Source: Rhodospirillaceae bacterium (GTDB lineage Bacteria > Pseudomonadota > Alphaproteobacteria > Kiloniellales > DSM-21159). Taken from it: DNA of 64,000 nt. A program made the translations under genes and the position numbers. The notes under the pieces are model-generated. The model was not told the origin of the DNA. It saw only the letters and a list, made by a program, of their open reading frames with translations, and made no database searches. Each line of letters opens with the position of its first letter. Positions within the stretch are counted from its first letter, which is position 1. The DNA lies in NCBI GenBank assembly GCA_006969625.1, contig CP030885.1, positions 124,001 to 188,000 on the forward strand. The letters run 5' to 3'. Positions 8,155 through 19,204 of this stretch are shown here, piece by piece.

Positions 8155-8802
8155 ATGGCTAGCTGCTGCGCCACCCAACCCCGCTTCGACGGGCAGTCCC
8201 CGGCTTTCCGGCGGGTGCTGATCGCCGTGCTGGCGATGAACGCGGTGATGTTCGTCGTCGAGATGGGTGCCGGCCTGGCCGCCGACTCCATGGCGCTGAA
8301 GGCGGACGCGCTGGACTTCCTCGGCGACAGCTTCACCTACGCGATCAGCCTGGCGGTGATCGGCCAGGCGCTGGTCTGGCGCGCCCGCGTGGCGCTGCTG
8401 AAGGGGCTCTCGCTCGGGCTGCTCGGGCTGTGGGTGCTGGGTGCGACGGTCTGGCGGGTTTTCGTCACCGGCGATCCCGATCCTGTCGTCATGAGCGGCG
8501 TCGGCCTGCTCGCCTGCGCCGTCAATATCGTAGCCGCCCTGCTGCTGATGCGCTTTCGCGAGGGCGACGCCAACGTGCGCTCGGTCTGGCTGTGCAGCCG
8601 CAACGACGCCATCGGCAACGTTGGCGTCATCCTGGCCGGCGGCGCCGTGGCGCTGACCGCGATGCCCTGGCCCGACCTGGCGGTGGCGGCCCTGCTGGCC
8701 GGCCTCTTCCTCAGCTCCGCCTGGCAGATCCTGCGCCAGGCGCGGGACGAGTTGCGCAGCCTGCGCCCGGCCGCGGCGACGGCCTCCGAGGCCGCCGAGT
8801 AG
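8155..8802 (+). CDS. Small cation diffusion facilitator (CDF)-family transporter
   Basis: The 215-residue membrane protein has about six hydrophobic segments starting at VLIAVLAMNAVMFVVEMGAG. CDF metal-site positions are recognisable in ADALDFLGDSFTYAIS (second segment) and CSRNDAIGNVGVILAGG (fifth), but the His residues typical of zinc exporters are replaced by Asp/Asn. The cytoplasmic C-terminal domain of long CDF proteins is missing, which matches a short CDF subgroup in alphaproteobacteria. It probably exports a divalent cation across the inner membrane; the metal is not predictable. A Cys pair and nearby His-free N-terminus (MASCCATQ) could bind metal. Confidence 0.82.
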   Translation: MASCCATQPRFDGQSPAFRRVLIAVLAMNAVMFVVEMGAGLAADSMALKADALDFLGDSFTYAISLAVIGQALVWRARVALLKGLSLGLLGLWVLGATVWRVFVTGDPDPVVMSGVGLLACAVNIVAALLLMRFREGDANVRSVWLCSRNDAIGNVGVILAGGAVALTAMPWPDLAVAALLAGLFLSSAWQILRQARDELRSLRPAAATASEAAE

Positions 8803-8826
8803 CCCTGCGGAATCCGCGAAAAACCT

Positions 8827-8854
8827 TACCGATTCCGGCGTTTGTGCTATAGTG
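8827..8854 (+). promoter_or_regulatory. Predicted dnaN promoter
   Basis: TTACCG (8827-8832), a 16-nt spacer and TATAGT (8849-8854, preceded by TGTGC) resemble a sigma-70 promoter in the 209-bp gap before dnaN. It would give an untranslated leader of roughly 150 nt. Confidence 0.5.
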
Positions 8855-9011
8855 CCGGCCCGTTCGGCAGGGGGTCGCGGCGCGGCGTGCCGGGGCCCGA
8901 TCGGCGGGGTGGGGCGGCGGTCCCGCTGGCGGCCTCGTTCGGGCCTTCGGACCAGCCGATTTCTCCAGATATCTCAATCACCTACTTGCCTTTACAGGTT
9001 TCACGCGCACC

Positions 9012-10130
9012 ATGAAGCTGACCATCGAACGTGCGGCCCTGCAGCGGTCGCTCGCCCACGTGCAGAGTGTCGTCGAGCGGCGCAACACCATCCCGATTCT
9101 GTCCAACGTGCTGCTGGACGCCGGCGAGGGGCGCCTGAGCCTGACCGCGACCGACATGGACCTGACCATCGTCGAGGTGGTGCCCTGCGCGGTCGGCGAG
9201 GCCGGCGCCACCACGGCGCCCGCCCACACGCTCTACGACATCATCCGCAAGCTGCCCGAGGGCGCCGAGGTGGAGCTGTCCACCGGCGGCGACGGCGGCC
9301 AGATGAGCCTGCGCTCCGGCCGCTCCCACTTCACGCTGGCGACCCTGCCGCGCGAGGACTTTCCGGCCAGCACGCCGGGCGAGCTGCCGCGCAGCTTCGA
9401 GCTGCAGGCCGAAGAGTTGAAGGCGCTGATCGAGCGCACCCGCTTCGCCATCTCCACCGAGGAGACGCGCTACTATCTCAACGGCATCTACCTGCACGCC
9501 GCGCAGGCCGACAATCTGGAGGTGCTGCGCGCGGTCGCCACGGACGGGCACCGCCTGGCGCGGGTGCAGATGGCCCTGCCGAGCGGTGCCGAGGGCATGC
9601 CGGGGGTCATCGTGCCGCGCAAGACCGTCGGCGAGGTCTACAAGCTGATCGAGGAGACCGACCAGCCGGTGCGCATCGCCCTGTCGGAGACCAAGATCCG
9701 CTTCGCCTTCGACGACACGGTGCTGACCAGCAAGCTGATCGACGGCACCTTCCCCGATTACAACCGGGTCATTCCGGCCAACAACGACAAGACCATGGAG
9801 GTGGACTGCCGCGCCTTCAGCCAGGCGGTCGACCGTGTCTCGACCATCTCCACCGAGAAGAGCCGGGCGGTGAAGCTGGCCCTGGCCGACGGCACGGTCA
9901 CCCTGTCGGCGACCAGTCCGGAGGCCGGCAGCGCCGAGGAGGACGTGCCCGTCGCCTACGCCGGCCCGGCCCTCGAAATCGGCTTCAATTCGCGCTATCT
10001 GCTGGACATCGCCGGGCAGATCGAGGGCAACGGTGCGGTCTTCCATCTCTCCGACGCGGCCAGCCCGACCATCGTGCGCGACGCCGCCGATGCCGACGCC
10101 TTGTATGTCTTGATGCCGATGCGGGTGTGA
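9012..10130 (+). CDS. dnaN: DNA polymerase III sliding clamp, beta subunit
   Basis: The product has 372 residues, the standard length of the three-domain clamp. Recognisable segments include MKLTIERAALQRSLAHVQSV, RRNTIPILSNVLLDA, FAISTEETRYYLNGIYLH, VATDGHRLA and the C-terminal DALYVLMPMRV. The dimeric ring encircles DNA and tethers the replicase. recF follows after 14 bp and gyrB after that, the classic order near many origins. dnaA, which usually precedes dnaN, is absent here. Confidence 0.97.
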   Translation: MKLTIERAALQRSLAHVQSVVERRNTIPILSNVLLDAGEGRLSLTATDMDLTIVEVVPCAVGEAGATTAPAHTLYDIIRKLPEGAEVELSTGGDGGQMSLRSGRSHFTLATLPREDFPASTPGELPRSFELQAEELKALIERTRFAISTEETRYYLNGIYLHAAQADNLEVLRAVATDGHRLARVQMALPSGAEGMPGVIVPRKTVGEVYKLIEETDQPVRIALSETKIRFAFDDTVLTSKLIDGTFPDYNRVIPANNDKTMEVDCRAFSQAVDRVSTISTEKSRAVKLALADGTVTLSATSPEAGSAEEDVPVAYAGPALEIGFNSRYLLDIAGQIEGNGAVFHLSDAASPTIVRDAADADALYVLMPMRV

Positions 10131-10144
10131 GCCGGGGCGCCGCC

Positions 10145-14144
<4,000 letters not shown>

Positions 14145-14167
14145 TCTGTCTTTCCGAGGCTGAGACA

Positions 14168-14869
14168 ATGACGCAAAGGCCCGAGAACACGATCATCTGC
14201 TGGTGCAACAGGTGCAACGGTGACACACTCCACGACATTGCTGCGGAGCACACCATCCAAGTACCCGGCATGGTTCTGCATGGTCGGGAATTGCATCGCT
14301 CTGAGTTTTACTATGTCGTCGCGTGCCGTGGGTGCTCCGAATGTCATTTTCTGAAGGTCCGGATCGGCGCCGAGGATACGATTTGGACACTCGCCTATGA
14401 GCATCCATTTGACTGTCCGTTAGTCCAAACGAACTACCCGCCCCGCAACATTGTGCGGCAGACGCCACCTTGGGTGTCCGAATTAGCCGATGATCTTTCC
14501 GGGCTCTTTTGGGAGACCTATGAAGCTTTGCGTATTGGCGCTGTGCGTCTTGGAGCGATGGGTTGTCGCGCGATCTTGGAACACGTTGCTATTGCCACGG
14601 TTGGCGATCAGGGCAACTTCAGGGGAAACGTCGAAGCATTAGCGTCCGCAGGACACATCGGGACTAAAGCCGTAAATACTGTCTTGTCGGCTCTGGAAGT
14701 TGGAAGCGCGGCGATCCATCGCAATCATTGTCCAGGTCTTCAGGATGTTCGAGACGTTTGTGCAGTCGTCGAGAATGTTGTCGAGAGTATATACATCGTC
14801 CCGGCATCAGGAGAGCGACTTAAGGCGTCTACGCCGCCGCGTCTTTCACGGCGGCCACCCTCAGACTGA
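14168..14869 (+). CDS. DUF4145-domain protein with N-terminal Cys-rich motif (HEPN-like)
   Basis: The product has 233 residues. The N-terminus has zinc-ribbon-like Cys pairs (CWCNRCNGDTLH and ACRGCSECHF). The C-terminal half has the DUF4145 pattern: MGCRAILEHVA, then NVEALASAGHIGTKAVNTVLSALEVGSAAIHR. DUF4145 is an all-alpha HEPN-related family found in defence and mobile contexts. In most members the stretch before the final His reads like LRxxGNxAAH; here the Arg position appears to be Leu, so RNase activity is doubtful. Base composition drops sharply here compared with gyrB, which suggests horizontal acquisition. The role is unknown. Confidence 0.68.
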   Translation: MTQRPENTIICWCNRCNGDTLHDIAAEHTIQVPGMVLHGRELHRSEFYYVVACRGCSECHFLKVRIGAEDTIWTLAYEHPFDCPLVQTNYPPRNIVRQTPPWVSELADDLSGLFWETYEALRIGAVRLGAMGCRAILEHVAIATVGDQGNFRGNVEALASAGHIGTKAVNTVLSALEVGSAAIHRNHCPGLQDVRDVCAVVENVVESIYIVPASGERLKASTPPRLSRRPPSD

Positions 14870-14962
14870 TAGCTTCCTTTGTAGAGAGCTTGGAAACGAA
14901 TCCATTGCCATAGCTATCGAGAGTAACACTAGAAATCTGGTATGTTTGTGGAAGAGTTCACA

Positions 14963-15007
14963 ATGGCAAAGGCAAGAGGCATATGGCTGCAAAGCTGCCA
15001 TACTTAG
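14963..15007 (+). CDS. Possible 14-codon leader peptide overlapping the DUF5343 start
   Basis: ATG at 14963, preceded by GGAAGAG at 7 nt, opens a 14-codon frame (MAKARGIWLQSCHT, then TAG) that runs across the ATG of the DUF5343 gene in another frame. It could be a translated uORF that tunes expression of the downstream pair, or chance. It lies in a 113-bp gap after the DUF4145 gene. Confidence 0.25.
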   Translation: MAKARGIWLQSCHT

Positions 15008-15627
15008 TTTCCACAGGTTTGATTCCGAAGATTCTGGAGAAAATCCAGAACGCTCGCCGACCAGAACGTTTCACACAAGATTTCTTGGAGACCAAACTAG
15101 GACATAGCGGGGGTAGCGCTCGCCCTATCATTCCGCTCCTAAAGCGGATGGGCTTCTTAGGATCCGACGGAGTCCCGACGAAGCTATACGACCAGTTTCG
15201 CAATTCGGAGACGCAGGGTTTCGCGGTTGCTAAAGGTATGAAAAACGCATTCAGCGAGCTTTTTGATCGTAACGAGTATGTCTATGAAATGACGAGAGAG
15301 AGGCTTACTGGCTTAGTTGTGGAAATTACGGGCGCATCGAAGGAAGACCGCAGTACACAAGCAGTCGTAGGGACATTCTTAGCGCTAAAAGAGCTTGCGG
15401 ATTTTGAAGGCGAAGCAACTTCTAATCAAGAAGACAGCTTACAGCCCGATTTAACACCAGAAAACCACAAGCAAGACAGCGTCAGGACTGTTCAAGAATA
15501 TCAAACTCCGGAGGACGTCCAATTGAGATTCGGATATACGATCAACTTAAATCTCCCAGAGACCACGGATCCCGAGGTATTCAACGCTATATTCAAAGCT
15601 CTCCGCGAGCATCTACTTAAGAACTGA
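14983..15627 (+). CDS. DUF5343-domain protein
   Basis: The product has 214 residues. Residues 5-140 match the DUF5343 pattern: LPYLVSTGLIPKILEKIQNA, RFTQDFLETKLG, GGSARPIIPLLKRMGFL, YDQFRN and LFDRNEYVYEMTRERLTGLV. The family is uncharacterised and winged-helix-like in feel. The C-terminal third is acidic and variable. AGAGG lies a few nt before the ATG. Its stop overlaps the start of the HEPN gene (TGATG at 15625-15629), so the two are translationally coupled and probably act together. AT-rich codons such as ATA, TTA and AGA are common, unlike the flanking genes. Confidence 0.75.
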   Translation: MAAKLPYLVSTGLIPKILEKIQNARRPERFTQDFLETKLGHSGGSARPIIPLLKRMGFLGSDGVPTKLYDQFRNSETQGFAVAKGMKNAFSELFDRNEYVYEMTRERLTGLVVEITGASKEDRSTQAVVGTFLALKELADFEGEATSNQEDSLQPDLTPENHKQDSVRTVQEYQTPEDVQLRFGYTINLNLPETTDPEVFNAIFKALREHLLKN

Positions 15628-16208
15628 TGCGCCCTCTAGACGCCATAAAGCTCTTCGGACTCAACAACCTCACGATTGAGTCTGAACTAAGGCAGCTTCA
15701 GAACGATTGTGGTTATGATATTGGACACAGTCGATCACGAGCGAGTGCTGTTGATGAAAAATACTATCCACAATTTACGGAAAGATTGCGATCCGAAGCC
15801 GCCAGGATGGCTATAAATTATACTATTTTTTATTGCTTAGAAAATAGTATTCGAGAAATTATAGCTCAGCGCCTTGAGGAGCAACATGGTGATAATTGGT
15901 GGGAATCGGCGGTTCCAGCCGCAGTCCGGCAAAACGCAGAAAGCAATCGTAGGAAAGAAATCTCTTCTGGTTTCACACCCCGCTCAAATGAGCTGATCGA
16001 CTTTACTAATTTTGGTGAGTTAGGTGAAATTATTAAGTCAAATTGGCATATTTTTGGGGACATGTTCAATGATATTCGTGCATTGGAAAAGATTCTGGCG
16101 ACCTTGAATACCTTGAGAGCGCCAATTGCACACTGCAAAGCGCTTGCAGAGGACGAAGAGCTTCGCCTTCATCTCGGCCTGCGAGATTGGTTTCGCCAAA
16201 TGGAGTAA
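15627..16208 (+). CDS. Swt1-type HEPN domain protein (putative RNase/effector)
   Basis: The product has 193 residues. The middle and C-terminal parts fit the HEPN_Swt1 family: ARMAINYTIFYCLENSIREII, DNWWESAVPAAVRQNAE, DFTNFGELGEIIKSNWHIFG and LNTLRAPIAHCKAL. The last segment holds an RxxxxH motif (RAPIAH), the hallmark of catalytically active HEPN ribonucleases. The start overlaps the DUF5343 stop, so the pair is coupled. HEPN proteins with small partner genes often act as toxins or abortive-infection effectors; that role here is inference. The DNA is the most AT-rich stretch of the window (around 15810-15860). Confidence 0.7.
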   Translation: MRPLDAIKLFGLNNLTIESELRQLQNDCGYDIGHSRSRASAVDEKYYPQFTERLRSEAARMAINYTIFYCLENSIREIIAQRLEEQHGDNWWESAVPAAVRQNAESNRRKEISSGFTPRSNELIDFTNFGELGEIIKSNWHIFGDMFNDIRALEKILATLNTLRAPIAHCKALAEDEELRLHLGLRDWFRQME

Positions 16209-16376
16209 GCTGCCGGGCAGCAGTGCTTGGTAGCCCCTGACCTTTAACCCTTTTTCAGGACATAGGGTCCTCGGCACACGGTCTCCCGACAGGCTAGCGA
16301 TGCGTTTCGGGCGAATTGCACGCCCTGCGTTCCGCACACCCGGCGCACCGCTCGCTCCGGCCGCTGCCGTCCCCGC
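16209..16376. other. Junction between AT-richer island and GC-rich backbone
   Basis: There is no convincing gene. Composition returns to GC-rich DNA around 16260. No tRNA, integrase or clear direct repeat marks the edge. Confidence 0.4.
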
Positions 16377-17186
16377 TCAACCCTCGTCGTCGCGTCCCGG
16401 GACGTCGTCGTCCGGGGTGCAGAGGGCGGCGGCGTCGCCGTCGTAGCGGGTCCAGAGCTGCGAGCGGCCGAGGGCGGGGTGCAGGAGGTAGCCGCGCATG
16501 ATCAGGCCGGCCTCGGGGGCCGTCTCGGGGGTCGCCTCGACGCTGGCGGTGTAGCGGCGGCCGTTGCGCGGGTCGACCAGGGTGGCGCCGTCCCACACCC
16601 TGGCACTCGCGTAGGGGGCGGCGTCGGCGGCGTCGAAAGGCTCGGCCCCGGACTGGCCGCCCGGGTCAGCGCCAGCGTCAGTCTTGGAGTCCGTCGGACG
16701 TTCGGGCGGAAGCTCGGCCGGGAGTTCGGCCGGCAGCTCGGCCGCCTGGGCTTCGCCGACCCGCGCGGCCGGGGGGTCCGCGCGCGGGTCGGCCGGCGGG
16801 TCGACCGGGAGCGCAGCCGGGAACTCGGCCGGGAACTCGGCCGGCTGCAGGCCCTCGATCAGGGGATGGCCGCAGTGGGCGGGGTCGTGGTCGCTGGCGG
16901 CCAGGGGAAACAGGGTGCCGCAGTATCCGGGCCCCGCGGCGCAGGGCGAGATGCGCACCACGGCGGTGCCGGACTCCACCAGCCAGTCGCCGGCGATCGG
17001 CACGGCCGCGGACGCACTGCCGGCCGATTCTGTACGGGCCAACTCGCTGCGGGCCAACTCGCTGCGGGCCGAATCCGGGCGGGCCGAATCCGGGCGGGCC
17101 GACTCCGCAAGGGCCGGCCCGGCCGCACCGCAGGCCAGCGTCAGCGCCGCGGCGACGGCCGCGATCTCGAACGCACGCACCACCAC
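16377..17186 (-). CDS. Secreted DUF2147-domain protein with repetitive insertions
   Basis: From the GTG at 17186 the product has 269 residues. A signal peptide (MVVRAFEIAAVAAALTLACG..ALA) precedes a DUF2147 core split in two: GDWLVESGTAVVRISPC..GYCGTLFPL and, near the end, LVDPRNGRRYTASVE...RGYLLHPALGRSQLWTRYD. DUF2147 proteins are small envelope proteins of unknown function. Two low-complexity insertions are odd: an ARPDS/ARSEL repeat just after the signal peptide, and a Pro/Ala/Glu-rich stretch (AEFPAEFPAALP, AELPAELPAELP) within the core. The core residues remain recognisable, so the protein may still fold. Confidence 0.75.
   Translation of the reverse strand: MVVRAFEIAAVAAALTLACGAAGPALAESARPDSARPDSARSELARSELARTESAGSASAAVPIAGDWLVESGTAVVRISPCAAGPGYCGTLFPLAASDHDPAHCGHPLIEGLQPAEFPAEFPAALPVDPPADPRADPPAARVGEAQAAELPAELPAELPPERPTDSKTDAGADPGGQSGAEPFDAADAAPYASARVWDGATLVDPRNGRRYTASVEATPETAPEAGLIMRGYLLHPALGRSQLWTRYDGDAAALCTPDDDVPGRDDEG
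17036..17110. repeat. 15-bp tandem repeat inside the DUF2147 gene, five units
   Basis: Five consecutive 15-bp units begin GGGCC at 17036, 17051, 17066, 17081 and 17096 (two of GGGCCAACTCGCTGC, two of GGGCCGAATCCGGGC, one variant). They keep the reading frame and encode the ARPDS/ARSEL pentapeptide repeats. Confidence 0.85.
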
Positions 17187-17367
17187 TCTCGCCCTTCGTC
17201 ACCCGACCGGAGACCGCCCTAAACCATACTGGCGGAGCGAAGCCAAGCTCGCTCCAAGGCTTTCATATGGCGGCGCAGCGGGCAGTGGCCGACTTCACAG
17301 CCACGCATCTCTTCACGAGGAGGCCGGCGCGCCCGCCGCCGCTCGGAGGGCGCTAGCGAACGCCCGC

Positions 17368-17868
17368 TCAGATATCCCGCCCCAGCTCGCGCAGGATGCC
17401 CTCGATGGCGGCCCAGTGGGTGCGCACGGCGGTGTCGTTTTCGGCGCTGGAGTCTTCCAGCATGTAGTCGCGCAGGCCCTTCTGGAAGGCGCGCAGGTGG
17501 CGCTCGATGGCGATGCGGTTGCGGCGCAGCTCGGCGTCCTGGAACAGGATGCGCTCGATCAGGTCGACGGTCATCTGCGGGTCCTTGACCGAGCCGACGA
17601 TGCTGAAGGCGGCGCTGACCAGGGCGAAGCGCTGGGTCGCCGTGGTCTGCAGGGCGTAGAGCGCCTCCAGGTCGAGCGCCTGCTGGCGCTCGTGCTTTTC
17701 CTGCAGCAGGCAGTCCAGGAAGGCCGGGTCGGCGCCGCCGTTGGCCTGCTTGACGCGCTCGTTGTAGTCGAACTCGAGCTGCATCAGCGCGTGCTCGGCC
17801 TCCTTCACCGCGTCGTAGGCGACGTCGAGCTCGGCCTTCGACTCCTCGATCAGGTGGTGTCGGCGCAT
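17368..17868 (-). CDS. Unknown helical protein paired with a CheY-like regulator
   Basis: The product has 166 residues and no family I recognise. It is almost entirely charged amphipathic helix: AELDVAYDAVKEAEHALMQLEFDYNE may form a coiled coil, and the rest is also helical (IERILFQDAELRRNRIAIERHL). No signal peptide or membrane segment is seen. It starts 17 bp after the stop of the CheY-like gene, in the same orientation, so it is probably co-transcribed. It could be a target or partner of the receiver protein; this is inference from position only. Confidence 0.75.
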   Translation of the reverse strand: MRRHHLIEESKAELDVAYDAVKEAEHALMQLEFDYNERVKQANGGADPAFLDCLLQEKHERQQALDLEALYALQTTATQRFALVSAAFSIVGSVKDPQMTVDLIERILFQDAELRRNRIAIERHLRAFQKGLRDYMLEDSSAENDTAVRTHWAAIEGILRELGRDI

Positions 17869-17885
17869 TGTCGGGCCCCGGCCCC

Positions 17886-18251
17886 TTACAGAAGCCCGAC
17901 TTGGCTGAACTTCGACTCGATGATGTCGGCGTCGAAGGGCTTCATGATGTACTCGTTGGCGCCGGCCTGGATGCCCTGGGCGATGTGCGCCATGTCGTTC
18001 TCGGTGGTGCAGAAGACCACGGCCGGCGCGTCGCCGCCGGGCAGGGCGCGCAGCGCCTGCAGGAACTCCAGGCCGTTCATCACCGGCATGTTCCAGTCCA
18101 GCAGGATGCCGTCGGGGAACTGCGCGCGGCAGAACTCCAGCGCCTCCTTGCCGTCCTCGGCCTCGTGCACCTCGAAGTCGAAGCCCTCCAGGATGCGGCG
18201 GGCGACCATGCGCACGACCCGCGAGTCGTCGACGATCAGACAGACTTTCAC
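17886..18251 (-). CDS. CheY-like single-domain response regulator
   Basis: The product is a 121-residue stand-alone receiver domain. It has the acidic pair VDDSR near residue 9, the phosphoacceptor Asp in ILLDWNMPVMNGLEF, the conserved Thr/Ser in VVFCTTEN and the Lys in YIMKPFDADI. No output domain follows, so it should signal by protein-protein contact as CheY does. It heads a two-gene operon with the helical protein downstream. The cognate kinase is not identifiable here; the PAS kinase at 38766-40346 and the chemoreceptors are only candidates. Confidence 0.93.
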   Translation of the reverse strand: MKVCLIVDDSRVVRMVARRILEGFDFEVHEAEDGKEALEFCRAQFPDGILLDWNMPVMNGLEFLQALRALPGGDAPAVVFCTTENDMAHIAQGIQAGANEYIMKPFDADIIESKFSQVGLL

Positions 18252-18432
18252 GATCCCGTTTCCCCTTGTCGTGCCGGCGTGACGTCGTGCCGGCGTGACG
18301 GGACGCGGCCCGGCGGTCGCGCGAACGCGCCGAGGCGGGCCGCCCTCGGCCCTGGGCTCGCGGCGGCGCCGCGACCCGGCACGAGGCTAGGACGCAGGGG
18401 TTAAGGATTGGATACCACGGGCGGCGGCCGTG

Positions 18433-18669
18433 CTATTCGGCCGCCTCCGTGCCGCCGCCGCGCCGGCTACGCCCGACCGGCAGCGGCAGGCGCTGCGCGA
18501 AGCAGGGCTCCTGCAGGTCGCAGGCGGCGCAGGCGGGACGGGCCGCCGCCTCCTGCTCGGCGGTCTCCTCGCAGACCTGCTTCAGGCTGCGCTTGGGGCG
18601 GTTGAGATAGGCGGTCGTCACGGCGTTGCGACCTCGTACTTCAAGACGGGCGAGAGTCCATCGAATCAT
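18433..18669 (-). CDS. Small Cys-containing hypothetical protein
   Basis: The product has 78 residues. The start is supported by AAGGAAG 8 nt upstream of the ATG at 18669. The body holds a Cys cluster (CEE.., CAACDLQEPC) that could bind a metal, and a basic Arg/Gly tail. No family is recognised. An AT-richer upstream stretch with GGTTAACC could hold a promoter. Confidence 0.5.
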   Translation of the reverse strand: MIRWTLARLEVRGRNAVTTAYLNRPKRSLKQVCEETAEQEAAARPACAACDLQEPCFAQRLPLPVGRSRRGGGTEAAE

Positions 18670-18981
18670 CCCATGGACTTCCTTAACTTTCGGTTAACCG
18701 GGTGGCGTTGCGGGCGGGACCTGCAACCTGAAATAGCCGGAATGCGGTGGCCCCATCCGACCGCCCGGCCGTGCCGTCGCACCTCGGACACTCCCGGTCG
18801 CCGGCAGGCATGCCGCGCTTTGTGCACTGCGGCAAAGTGCGTCGCAGGTGTCGAAGCGGCACCGGCCGAGACCGCCTCCCTCGACGCCGCCGCGCGCGTC
18901 CGCCACCGCCCGGCGGATCGCCCGGTCGCCGCAGCGGGTCGGGGCCGGACTCCGCGAAGCCCAGACGCAAGAGGCTGCCAG
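18670..18981. other. Intergenic region without clear gene
   Basis: About 310 bp between two small hypothetical genes. Apart from the AT-richer patch at 18680-18700, nothing convincing is seen on either strand. Confidence 0.3.
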
Positions 18982-19191
18982 ATGGCTCAGGACATCCGCA
19001 TTCCCCGCTCCGTTCTGGGTGCCCTGGGCGCCTCGGAACGGACTTCGGTAGACGCCGCCGCGCCGGCGCAGGCCGCCCGCCTCGCGGCCGGCGTGGCCGC
19101 ACCCTTCGGCGATGCCCAGGCCGCACTGCTGCGCCGCCTGGCCGCGGGCCGCAACGCCCTCGTGCGGCCGGAGCGCCACGCCCGCCGCTGA
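18982..19191 (+). CDS. Small hypothetical protein, doubtful
   Basis: The frame encodes 69 residues (MAQDIRIPRSVLGALGASE...) and AGAGGC lies 7 nt before the ATG. It is Ala/Arg-rich, and no family is recognised. The GC-rich background makes open frames of this size common, so it may not be real. It is convergent with the ureohydrolase gene, with 13 bp between the stops. Confidence 0.35.
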   Translation: MAQDIRIPRSVLGALGASERTSVDAAAPAQAARLAAGVAAPFGDAQAALLRRLAAGRNALVRPERHARR

Positions 19192-19204
19192 GGCGCCGCC
19201 GGGC

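Noticed and set aside
8803..9011. A replication origin upstream of dnaN
   Set aside because: No DnaA-box-like TTATCCACA cluster or AT-rich unwinding element was seen by eye, and dnaA is missing.
14870..14962. A specific promoter for the DUF5343-HEPN pair
   Set aside because: TTGCCA-N17-ACTAGA and TTGGAA-N15-TAGCTA were considered; neither -10 is close to consensus, so no call was made.
16038..16337. A minus-strand frame of 99 residues at the island's end
   Set aside because: It overlaps the HEPN gene antisense and crosses the composition change; no start signal or family is seen.
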